From assembly GCA_031430645.1 (NCBI GenBank), contig JANPBY010000182.1:1-15339 (forward strand): a stretch of 15,339 nucleotides of DNA, written 5' to 3'. Positions 6,659 to 13,690 of this stretch are shown here, in pieces. Both the position numbers and the translations under genes were made by a program. The stretch is from JANPBY01 sp031430645. GTDB taxonomy: Bacteria > Actinomycetota > Actinomycetes > DATJPE01. A model generated the notes under the pieces. The model had not been told where the DNA came from. It did not search any database and saw only the letters and a program-made list of their open reading frames with translations. How positions within the stretch are numbered: position 1 is the stretch's first letter; every line of letters begins with the position of its first letter.

Positions 6659-7540
6659 TTAGCGGCGCGGGACCAGGGCTTGGACCGGGTCCGGGGCCGC
6701 GCGCTCACGCAGGGATTGCAGCACTGGGTCGCCGCCCTCACGGGCCATCGCGACCTCGTCGCGAGTGAGCAGGAGAGGCCGTGGGAAGCCGCGATCGTGA
6801 GGGTCGGACAGCGAGGCAGCGACCAGGGCGAAAGCTGGGTCGGTCCTGGACAGATCGACCCACCCTCGGGTGCGGTTGGGTACGGCTGCCGCGCAGAGCC
6901 CCGTCCGCTCTCGGCCGCATAGCGCGCGGCGCAGACTCGCAGCGCCGAGCAAGGTCACCACATCGCAGTCGCCCATCGGGCGCAGCGGTTCGTTGGGTCG
7001 CCGCCGATAGCGGTCGGCCGCCAGCGTCCCCATCTCTTCGAGATACTGCCGTGCGGCTGCCCACCAGAGGTCGAGCGGCTCATGGTCGCCAATGACCGCC
7101 TCAAGCACCCCGGCTGGGAGGAGCTCGACCCGGTCAGCGTCCGAGCCGGTTCCCACGAAGCCGAAGCCGAGGTCGAGCGCGCCACCGGGGACGCGCTCGC
7201 GGATCCAGGACTGGCCCTGGTGCAGCACGTGCCCGCGGGGCAGGCCAACGGGGCGAGCCCGGGCCGCAAGATCGTCGGGGGAGCGCCAGGCCACGGTGCG
7301 CAGGGCCAACAGCCAGTGGGCCAAGGCCGCGCGGGCCGCCGGGTCGGTTGCGTCGAGCGAGCCCAGCGCAAGCCGAATGGCTGTCCAGGGCACGTGCCGA
7401 CCCGAACTCAGCCCCACGCCGTCATCGTCGGGGACCAGATCAACGTCGTGGAGTACGGCGACGGCCAGCACGCATCGGCGCAGCGCGACCCGGTCGTCGC
7501 CGACCGGTAGATCAGACCCCCCCGGGCCAAGACTCTCCAC
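6659..7540 (-). CDS. Uncharacterised 293-aa protein, convergent with dxs
   Basis: I do not recognise this family. The protein is soluble (no signal peptide or membrane segment), rich in Ala, Leu, Arg and Asp, with many Trp residues. Its most distinctive parts are an N-terminal helical region (WTAIRLALGSLDATDPAARA, then ALAHWLLALRTVAWRSP), a middle part with LDLGFGFVGTGSDADRVELLP, and a C-terminal half with LDLWWAAARQYLEEMGTLAADRYRR and GDCDVVTLLGAASLRRALCG. No catalytic motif is evident. The chosen start is GTG at 7538-7540; no Shine-Dalgarno sequence precedes it, but TACCGT sits exactly 7-12 bases upstream, as expected for a leaderless message. The stop is TAA. Strong codon bias supports it as a real gene. 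Its position next to dxs may be conserved, but this was not checked. Confidence 0.75.
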   Translation of the reverse strand: MESLGPGGSDLPVGDDRVALRRCVLAVAVLHDVDLVPDDDGVGLSSGRHVPWTAIRLALGSLDATDPAARAALAHWLLALRTVAWRSPDDLAARARPVGLPRGHVLHQGQSWIRERVPGGALDLGFGFVGTGSDADRVELLPAGVLEAVIGDHEPLDLWWAAARQYLEEMGTLAADRYRRRPNEPLRPMGDCDVVTLLGAASLRRALCGRERTGLCAAAVPNRTRGWVDLSRTDPAFALVAASLSDPHDRGFPRPLLLTRDEVAMAREGGDPVLQSLRERAAPDPVQALVPRR

Positions 7541-7586
7541 ACCACGACGGTACGCGGATAATGCCGGTTTTGCGTCCGCCAGGTCG

Positions 7587-7600
7587 GTGATCGCGATTAC
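7587..7600. promoter_or_regulatory. Imperfect palindrome in the divergent intergenic region (operator candidate)
   Basis: The 137-bp gap 7541-7677 separates two divergently transcribed genes. GTGATCGCGATTAC is a 14-bp palindrome with one G/T mismatch pair around the core ATCGCGAT. It lies 46 bp upstream of the minus-strand gene and 77 bp upstream of the plus-strand gene. Just beyond it, AGCGTAA (7603-7609) and TTTCGCT (7617-7623) form a second, looser inverted repeat. No convincing -35/-10 pair was found for the plus-strand gene. Confidence 0.35.
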
Positions 7601-7677
7601 TTAGCGTAACCAGTTGTTTCGCTTTGCATCCGACTCCGTTCTGGCAGACTGACCTTCAACGGGGGGTCGGTGGGTGC

Positions 7678-9084
7678 ATGGCTGAGTCTTCGGCGAGTGA
7701 GCCGGAGCACGTGACGGACGCGCCGGCCCGTCGGAGGTTGTTGTTTCGCCCTGCCGCGTGGATCGCAGGAGCAGTCATTGCCGCGGTCGCAGTTGGCGGG
7801 GCGCAACTCCTCCCGTCTGGGACCAGTTCATCGTCTGGGTCGCCTCAAGGAAACCCTAGCCCGGTTTCCCAAGTTCCACCCTCATCGGTGCTCGAGGCAC
7901 CGCTGGCAGAGGTGGCCGTGGTCCTCGCTCGCCGTACTGCGGCGGTGGAAAGCCGCGACAAGGCGGTCTTCATGTCCGATATCGACACCACGGATGCGGA
8001 CTTCAAGAAGAGCCAGGAACGGTTGTTCGACAACTTCAAGAAGTTGCCTTTCGCCTCGGCCGTCTGGGAGCAGAACGGCGAGTTCGTCTATAAGACGGTG
8101 TCTCAGGATTCGAGCTACGGCGCACCCACATACATCCCCGCAGTCCGCTTCTCATACGAGTTCAAGGGATTTGACCTCGAACCCATCGAGACCGCATTGG
8201 CGCTGACCTTCGTCAAGCGAGGCGACCGATGGCTTATCGCAGCCGATGACGACAAGGATCGGCTTCTTGGCTCCGAGGCTCCGCAGCCGTGGGATGTGTC
8301 CAGGATCGCCGTGGCGAAGACCAAGCACGCGCTGGTGATCGGGTCGACCAAGGATGCCAAGAGACTGCGCACAGTCGCGGCTCAGACTGAGGAAGCGATT
8401 CGCCGAGTCGATCGGATGTGGTCGAAGACTGACCTTCGTTCAGTCGTGGTGTACGTGCCCCGCGACAGAGTGTCACTGGATGCGTACTTCCCGCCGTCAA
8501 GGAAGGAGGGAATCGTCTTTGGAGGTCTCGAGTTCCCCGTTTATGACGTGCTCACCGGCTGGTTTGAAGAACCCGAGCCTGAGTCGATCGACGAGGCCGG
8601 CAATCGAGTGATCATCAACACTCGCGAGGTCCCGTTGGGGTCCTCGTATCTCCCGACCCTGCTCCGACATGAAGTGACTCATGTCGCGACCTCTCGATGG
8701 ACCCAAGCCGGCGCCCCGGTCTGGTTGATCGAAGGCGCCGCCGAGTACACCGCATATCGCGAGGACCCTTACCGCCGCGGCTATCCTCCGTCAGTCTTCA
8801 AGGCAGCGGCGCGTGGTGAGCTTCTCGAACGATTGCCCACGAATGACGAGTTCTACGGTCTCCGAACGGGATATGACAAGAGCTATCTCCTCGTGTGGTA
8901 CCTCAAGCGCACCTATGGGGAGTCCACAATCATTGCCCTCTATCGCGAAACCGGAGCGATCGACGATGAGGATGACACCACCAAGAAGGCCAGAAAGGCG
9001 ATCTCGGAAGTACTTGGCGTCTCGGAAAAGCGGTTGCTGAAAGACTTCAATACTTGGGCCGAGCGGGTCGTTCGACGCGGCTGA
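7678..9084 (+). CDS. Membrane-anchored zinc metallopeptidase-like protein (gluzincin, peptidase-MA type)
   Basis: This 468-aa protein has a short Arg-containing N-terminus, one hydrophobic segment at about 25-45 and a Ser/Pro/Gly linker to about 70, so it is probably anchored with its bulk outside the cell. Residues about 72-195 (LAEVAVVLARRTAAVESRD.. to ..LTFVKRGDRWLIAADDD) look like an NTF2/SnoaL-type domain. The C-terminal half carries HEVTH at 331-335 and then WLIEGAAEY with E352 as a likely third zinc ligand, the HExxH...E pattern of gluzincins. Substrate unknown. ATG at 7678 was chosen because TTG at 7624 would add 18 residues of poor coding character; no strong ribosome site is seen. 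Its third positions are less G/C-rich and it has more Lys than its neighbours, so it may have been acquired or be under weaker codon selection. Confidence 0.8.
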   Translation: MAESSASEPEHVTDAPARRRLLFRPAAWIAGAVIAAVAVGGAQLLPSGTSSSSGSPQGNPSPVSQVPPSSVLEAPLAEVAVVLARRTAAVESRDKAVFMSDIDTTDADFKKSQERLFDNFKKLPFASAVWEQNGEFVYKTVSQDSSYGAPTYIPAVRFSYEFKGFDLEPIETALALTFVKRGDRWLIAADDDKDRLLGSEAPQPWDVSRIAVAKTKHALVIGSTKDAKRLRTVAAQTEEAIRRVDRMWSKTDLRSVVVYVPRDRVSLDAYFPPSRKEGIVFGGLEFPVYDVLTGWFEEPEPESIDEAGNRVIINTREVPLGSSYLPTLLRHEVTHVATSRWTQAGAPVWLIEGAAEYTAYREDPYRRGYPPSVFKAAARGELLERLPTNDEFYGLRTGYDKSYLLVWYLKRTYGESTIIALYRETGAIDDEDDTTKKARKAISEVLGVSEKRLLKDFNTWAERVVRRG

Positions 9085-9101
9085 TCAACTGGGCAGCCGG
9101 A

Positions 9102-11183
9102 CTAGCCCACGCTGGCGACCCCAGCCGGCAGGAATCGCCGTCCGGTCACTTTCTCGGCCACGCCGGACCGGTCGAGGTAAGGCGAGATGCCGCCGAGGGC
9201 GAAAGGCCACCCGGCCCCGAGGAGCATGCACAGGTCGATGTCCTGGACGGCCTCCACGACGGACTCGTCGAGCATGATCTGGATCTCTTCGGCGAGGGCC
9301 GTCAGTGCCCGGTCACGCACCTGCTCGGCGGTCGAGGGGTTGTCGCCGACGATGTACAGCTCAGCAAGGTCAGGGTCGACGTGCTGTCCATCGGCGTCCC
9401 ACACATACAGCCCGCCTTTGCCCGCCGCGACCAGCCGGGCCAGGTTGTCCGACACCCCGAACCGGTCCGGGTACGCCTCGTGCATGGTCTCGGCAACGTG
9501 CAACGCCACGGCAGGTCCGACCAGTTGCAGTAACAGCATCGGTGACATGGGTAGCCCGAGGGGTTCCAGGGCGCGGTCGGCGATCTCGATCGGCGTGCCC
9601 TCGTCGACGGCTCGCGTCACTTCGCCGAGGAATCGGGTCAGGAGCCGGTTGACGACGAAGGCGGGTGCGTCCTTGACCAGGACGCAGGACTTCTTCAGCG
9701 TCTTGCCCACGGCGAAAGCCGTGGCCAGCGTCGCGTCGTCGGTGTGCTCAGCCCGTACGACTTCCAGCAACGGGAGGACGGCGACCGGGTTGAAGAAGTG
9801 GAAGCCAACCACGCGCTCTGGATGCTGCAGGCCGCTCGCCATCTCGGTGATCGACAGCGACGAGGTGTTGGTGGCGAGCACGCAGGTGTCGGAGACCACC
9901 GCCTCAAGCTCGGCTAGCACCTGCTGCTTGACCTTCAGCTCCTCGAACACCGCCTCGATGACAAACGTGGCATCAGCGAACTCGGACTTGTCGGTGGTCC
10001 CGGTCACCAGTGCCTTGAGCCGGTTGGCCCGGTCGTGGTTGACGCGCCCCTTCGCAAGGAGTCCGTCGATCTCGCCGTGGACGTAGGCCACGCCCTTGTC
10101 CACTCGGGCTTGGTCGAGGTCGGTCAGGACCACCGGCACCTCGAGGCGCTGAGCGAACAGTAGTGCGAGTTGGCCGGCCATCAGCCCGGCCCCCACGACG
10201 CCGACCTTCGTGACCCGCCGGGCGAGGGCCTTGTCGGGCGCGCCGGCTGGTCGCCGCGCACGCTTTTGGACCAGGTCGAAGGCGTACAGCCCGGCCCGCA
10301 GCTCATCGGTCATCACGAGGTCGGCGAGCGCCTCGTCCTCTGCAGCGAAGCCCTCGTCACGGGAGGACGTCCGCGCGGCCGCGATCAGATCGAGGGCGCG
10401 GTACGGCGCCGGCGCGGCACCGTGCACCTTGGCATCAGCCAGCGCTCGGCCCTTGGTCACCGCCTCGGTCCAGGTTGCCTCGGAGAGGTCGACAGGCTCG
10501 CGCTCGACCGCGACCTCGCCGGTGAGCACGCGCGCCGTCCACCGCAACGACTCGGCGACGAAGTCCGCCGGTTCGAGCAAGACGTCGGCAATCCCGAGAG
10601 CGCGCGCCTGGGCGGGCTTGAGCTGCCTGTTCTGGTTGAGCGGGTTCTCGATGATCACGGTCACCGCCGCTGCCGGGCCGATCAGCCGCGGGAGGAGATA
10701 GGCCCCGCCCCAGCCAGGAACCAGCCCGAGGAAGCACTCCGGCAGCGACAGGGTGGCTGCTCCGGTCGACAGCGTCCGATAGGTGCAGTGCAGTGCGACC
10801 TCCACGCCACCACCCATCGCTGCCCCGTTGATGAAGGCGAAGGATGGGACTGAGAGCTCACCCAAGCGACGAAACACGGCGTGCCCGAACTGGGCGAAGG
10901 CGAGGGCGTCGGAGCGTTCCCGGGCCTCGGAGACGCCCGACAAATCAGCGCCCACCGCGAAGATGAAGGGTTTGCCGGTGACGCAGACCGCTGCGAGGTC
11001 GGGCCAGCTGTCGACCTCGTCCAAAGCCGCTGCCAGCGAGGCGAGCCCGCCAGGTCCGAACGTCGAGGGGCGGGTGTGGTCGTGACCGTTGTCCAAGGTG
11101 ATGACCGCCGCGATGCCGGCGTCGTACGGCAGCTCGACCCGGCGAACCAGTGCTTGGGTGACGACCTCCTCGGTGGCGCTCAC
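9102..11183 (-). CDS. fadB: Fatty-acid oxidation multifunctional protein: enoyl-CoA hydratase / 3-hydroxyacyl-CoA dehydrogenase
   Basis: This 693-aa cytoplasmic enzyme hydrates 2-enoyl-CoA and oxidises the resulting 3-hydroxyacyl-CoA with NAD+, handing the product to the thiolase encoded just upstream. Crotonase domain, about 10-230: oxyanion-hole region FIFAVGADL, with catalytic glutamates E128 (GGGVEVALHC) and E149 (LPECFLGLVPG). Dehydrogenase domain from about 323: Rossmann motif VGVVGAGLMAGQLA, NTSSLSITEMA, and GFHFFNP with H462 and E474, the same 12-residue spacing as the E. coli His/Glu pair. Two C-terminal 3HCDH segments follow. The GTG start overlaps the thiolase TGA (GTGA) and follows GGGAAGG; an upstream extension to 11252 would only overlap the thiolase. 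Its end is 17 bp from the convergent peptidase gene, with no clear terminator between. Confidence 0.95.
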   Translation of the reverse strand: MSATEEVVTQALVRRVELPYDAGIAAVITLDNGHDHTRPSTFGPGGLASLAAALDEVDSWPDLAAVCVTGKPFIFAVGADLSGVSEARERSDALAFAQFGHAVFRRLGELSVPSFAFINGAAMGGGVEVALHCTYRTLSTGAATLSLPECFLGLVPGWGGAYLLPRLIGPAAAVTVIIENPLNQNRQLKPAQARALGIADVLLEPADFVAESLRWTARVLTGEVAVEREPVDLSEATWTEAVTKGRALADAKVHGAAPAPYRALDLIAAARTSSRDEGFAAEDEALADLVMTDELRAGLYAFDLVQKRARRPAGAPDKALARRVTKVGVVGAGLMAGQLALLFAQRLEVPVVLTDLDQARVDKGVAYVHGEIDGLLAKGRVNHDRANRLKALVTGTTDKSEFADATFVIEAVFEELKVKQQVLAELEAVVSDTCVLATNTSSLSITEMASGLQHPERVVGFHFFNPVAVLPLLEVVRAEHTDDATLATAFAVGKTLKKSCVLVKDAPAFVVNRLLTRFLGEVTRAVDEGTPIEIADRALEPLGLPMSPMLLLQLVGPAVALHVAETMHEAYPDRFGVSDNLARLVAAGKGGLYVWDADGQHVDPDLAELYIVGDNPSTAEQVRDRALTALAEEIQIMLDESVVEAVQDIDLCMLLGAGWPFALGGISPYLDRSGVAEKVTGRRFLPAGVASVG

Positions 11184-12406
11184 GCGTCGACCTTCCCGTC
11201 GTAGGTGGGGTTTTCCCAGAGGACCGTGCCGCCCATGCCGAGGCCTACGCACATGGCAGTGAGGCCGTAGCGCACCTCTGGATGGTCCTCGAACTGCCGG
11301 GCGAGCTGGGTCATGAGTCGGACCCCAGAGGACGCGAGCGGGTGACCCACCGCGATCGCGCCGCCATAGGGGTTGACCCGAGCGTCGTCGTCGTCGATGC
11401 CGAAGTGGTCAAGGAAGGCCAGCACCTGCACGGCGAAGGCCTCGTTGAGCTCGAACAGCCCGATGTCCTCGATCGTGAGGCCGGTCCGCGCCAGGGCTTT
11501 CTCGGTTGAAGGCACCGGGCCGACGCCCATGACCTCGGGCTCGACCCCGGCGAAGCCGTAGCCGACCAGGCGCATCTTGGCGGTCAGCCCCAGCTCCTCG
11601 GCGACGTGCTCGGCGGCGAGGATGCAGGCGGTGGCTCCGTCGTTGAGCCCGGCGGCGTTACCCGCGGAAACTCTGCCGTGTGGGCGGAACGGGGTCTTCA
11701 AGGTGGCGAGCCCGTCCATCGTCGTGCCGGGTCGGGGCGGTTCGTCAGTGGTGGCGAGGCCCCATCCGTCAGCCGTCGTGCGGGTGCCGATCGCGACGAG
11801 GTCGTCCTGGATCTTGCCGTCGGCGTAGGCCTTGGCGAGCTTCTCCTGGCTGCGCACAGCGAAGGCATCTGCGCGTTCTTTGGTCAGCGCGGGGAAGCGG
11901 TCGTGCAGGTTCTCGGCCGTGTTGCCCATGATCAGGGCGCTCGGGTCAACGAGCCGCTCGGCGAGGAAGCGCGGATTGGGGTCGACGCCCTCGCCCATCG
12001 GGTGGTGGCCCATGTGCTCCACTCCGCCGGCCAGGGCGACGTCGTACGCGCCGAAGGCGATCCCGCTGGACACCGACGTCACGGCAGTCATGGCGCCGGC
12101 GCACATCCGGTCGATGGAGTAGCCGGGAACGCTGCGGGGGAGCCCGGCCAGGAGTGCGGCAGCGCGGCCGATCGTGAGGCCCTGGTCCCCGATCTGGGTG
12201 GTGGCCGCGATGGCGACCTCGTCGATCCGCTCGGGTGGCAGGCCGGGGTTGCGACGCACCAGCTCGCGGATCAGCGCGACGATCATGTCGTCGCTTCGAG
12301 TTTCGGCGTAGAGACCCTTGACACCGGCCTTGCCGAAGGGAGTTCGGACTCCGTCGACGAAGACGACCTCACGGACCGGGCGGGGGGGACGGGCTGTTGC
12401 AGACAC
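11180..12406 (-). CDS. fadA: Acetyl-CoA acyltransferase (3-ketoacyl-CoA thiolase)
   Basis: This 408-aa thiolase cleaves 3-ketoacyl-CoA with CoA to acetyl-CoA and a shortened acyl-CoA, the last step of each beta-oxidation round. It has the full catalytic set: nucleophilic C102 in IDRMCAGAMTA, H355 in GGAIAVGHPLASSG and C386 in CVGLGMGG, plus LNEAFAVQ. Its length is typical. The start is GTG, with GAGGAG ending six bases upstream. Its stop overlaps the fadB start by four bases, giving a fadA-fadB operon and presumably a two-subunit beta-oxidation complex. A biosynthetic acetoacetyl-CoA thiolase is the main alternative from the fold alone, but coupling to fadB favours degradation. A palindromic operator candidate sits 37 bp upstream of the start. 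Confidence 0.95.
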   Translation of the reverse strand: MSATARPPRPVREVVFVDGVRTPFGKAGVKGLYAETRSDDMIVALIRELVRRNPGLPPERIDEVAIAATTQIGDQGLTIGRAAALLAGLPRSVPGYSIDRMCAGAMTAVTSVSSGIAFGAYDVALAGGVEHMGHHPMGEGVDPNPRFLAERLVDPSALIMGNTAENLHDRFPALTKERADAFAVRSQEKLAKAYADGKIQDDLVAIGTRTTADGWGLATTDEPPRPGTTMDGLATLKTPFRPHGRVSAGNAAGLNDGATACILAAEHVAEELGLTAKMRLVGYGFAGVEPEVMGVGPVPSTEKALARTGLTIEDIGLFELNEAFAVQVLAFLDHFGIDDDDARVNPYGGAIAVGHPLASSGVRLMTQLARQFEDHPEVRYGLTAMCVGLGMGGTVLWENPTYDGKVDA

Positions 12407-12439
12407 GTGCGGCTCCTCGGACGAGACGACCTCGCGCCT

Positions 12440-12456
12440 ATATTACTCACGAGTAA
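12440..12456 (-). promoter_or_regulatory. Palindromic operator candidate overlapping a possible fadA promoter -10
   Basis: On the minus strand TTACTC-GT-GAGTAA (12456 down to 12443) is a perfect 6+2+6 inverted repeat. TAATAT (12445-12440), a possible -10 element, overlaps its downstream half, so a bound protein would block initiation. It stands out as an A/T-rich island in GC-rich sequence. Palindromes of this size in front of fatty-acid degradation genes are commonly bound by TetR-family regulators; no such regulator gene is in the window. No good -35 match is present. Confidence 0.55.
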
Positions 12457-12467
12457 CCGGGCGGCGA

Positions 12468-13175
12468 TCAGGTGAGGTGCTTCGTCGCCTCACGACGCGT
12501 GAGGCTGGACATCTCAGGATGACCGGCGACAAAGCGTCGAACCCACTCTGGGTGTTGATAGGCGACCTCGCGTAGCGCCCAGCCGCAAGCCTTCCGCAGC
12601 CAGAACTCCGACCGTTGGAGGTTGGGCACCAAACAATCGGTGAGCAGGTCGAGGTCGACGGTTTCCTTGGCACCGTTCTGGCACAGCAAGGCCGTCCGTC
12701 GTACCCACAGGTCGTCGTCCACCGCCCACGCCCGCATGAGCGGGTCCACGTCGCCGCGGAAGCCGCGGTGGATCGGTCCGACCAGACCGGTTGCCGTCCA
12801 GTCGACGAGGTCCCACCAGGCGCCGGCCACCACCAGGTGTCGGTAGAGCGGGAGGGTGCCCGGGTCCTGCCACGCGCGCGCTGATCGGTGTCCCGCTAGC
12901 ACCAGGGCTGCGTACCGCTCCTCGCGGTGGCTGGCGTCGTCGAAGAGCTCCCGGATGGTTGCTTCCCAGGTGATCCGGTCGTGGGGCGGCCGCGCGTCGA
13001 TGCGGGCCTTCACCAGCCGGCGCATCGGTGCCGTGCGTACGCCGTAGTAGGGGAGGTCGGACTTCATGTAAGCCTGCATGCCCGGCGCCAGCGTCGGATC
13101 CGCCGCCGCGGCGAGGCCGGCCCGCAGATCGTCGATGAGCAGATGGTTGCTTGAAGGCGACATCGGCGTGGTCAT
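12468..13175 (-). CDS. DNA alkylation repair protein, AlkD-like 3-methyladenine/7-methylguanine glycosylase
   Basis: This 235-aa all-helical (HEAT-like) protein should excise positively charged alkylated bases such as N3-methyladenine and N7-methylguanine from DNA. Recognition rests on YYGVRTAPMRRL near the N-terminus, WWDLVDWTA, LWVRRTALL and FWLRKACGWALREVA. W121, D125, R160 and W199 reproduce the spacing of the key AlkD residues W109, D113, R148 and W187 of Bacillus cereus (numbering from memory), so the active site looks intact. The start is ATG at 13173-13175, behind GAGGGGCGAG that overlaps the stop of the preceding acetyltransferase gene. A longer frame to 13313 only reads into that gene. 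It is the last gene of a three-gene operon, and its stop lies 12 bp from the fadA operator palindrome. Confidence 0.85.
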   Translation of the reverse strand: MTTPMSPSSNHLLIDDLRAGLAAAADPTLAPGMQAYMKSDLPYYGVRTAPMRRLVKARIDARPPHDRITWEATIRELFDDASHREERYAALVLAGHRSARAWQDPGTLPLYRHLVVAGAWWDLVDWTATGLVGPIHRGFRGDVDPLMRAWAVDDDLWVRRTALLCQNGAKETVDLDLLTDCLVPNLQRSEFWLRKACGWALREVAYQHPEWVRRFVAGHPEMSSLTRREATKHLT

Positions 13176-13186
13176 GGTCTCGCCCC

Positions 13187-13690
13187 TCAGCTGTTCGCGA
13201 AGACATACCAGACGTTTGGACCGACCGTCCGATCCACGGTGAACCCGGCACGCTCCAAGGCCCGTCGTGACGGGAGGTTGTCGGCGATCACGTCGGCAAC
13301 GACTGCGCTGCAACCGGGTTGGGCCAGTGCCCAGGCGGTCAGGGTGCGGACGAGCTCGGTGCCGAGGCCAAACCCGCGGGCCGAAGCCGCCAGGCCGTAT
13401 CCGATCTCGGCCCGACCCTCAGGCCCAGGCCCGCCCTTCCAGCCGCAATCGCCGATTACCTCGGCAGTGTCGGCGCTCACCACGAGAAAGGGGGTGTCCG
13501 AATCGAGAGTGGACCGGTCAAGTGCAGCGCCAAGGCCCGCTGCGGTATCACTGGTTGGCCAGCCTTTAGCTGCCGTCAGCGGACTCAGGCTGTCGAGGTC
13601 TCCCGCAAGAATCGCCCGGCCACGGGCCAGCCCCACCTGCTCCAGCGTGAGTCGACTGCTGGGGGAGATCAGGGTCAGCGGATCGGTCAC
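13187..13690 (-). CDS. GNAT-family N-acetyltransferase
   Basis: This 167-aa acetyl-CoA-dependent acetyltransferase has an unknown substrate. The central GDCGWKGGPGPEGRAEIGYGL strand region and SARGFGLGTELVRTLTAWAL give the acetyl-CoA-binding motif (R-G-F-G-L-G). DVIADNLPSRRALERAGF is the usual C-terminal Asn/Arg segment, ending in the GF turn. The first 60 residues (LEQVGLARGRAILAGDLDSL) resemble GNATs annotated as RimJ/RimL-like. The start is GTG, overlapping the RNase D stop by four bases (GTGA) and preceded by AGGGAG. The AlkD-like gene follows after 11 bp. Linkage to two nucleic-acid enzymes suggests a protein substrate in nucleic-acid metabolism, but that is only inference. Confidence 0.85.
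   Translation of the reverse strand: MTDPLTLISPSSRLTLEQVGLARGRAILAGDLDSLSPLTAAKGWPTSDTAAGLGAALDRSTLDSDTPFLVVSADTAEVIGDCGWKGGPGPEGRAEIGYGLAASARGFGLGTELVRTLTAWALAQPGCSAVVADVIADNLPSRRALERAGFTVDRTVGPNVWYVFANS

Noticed and set aside
9079..9108. Possible terminator between the convergent peptidase and fadB genes
   Set aside because: Only 4-bp stems (GGCT/AGCC and GGGC/GCCC) can be drawn and there is no T-run on either strand.
10170..10853. 227-aa plus-strand frame opposite fadB
   Set aside because: It is antisense to a domain-complete FadB and has no supporting features.
11606..12475. 289-aa plus-strand frame opposite fadA
   Set aside because: It is antisense to a thiolase with all catalytic residues and ends in the operator region by chance.
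13176..13313. 46-residue N-terminal extension of the AlkD-like protein
   Set aside because: It overlaps the acetyltransferase gene out of frame; the internal ATG at 13175 has a ribosome site and matches the family length.
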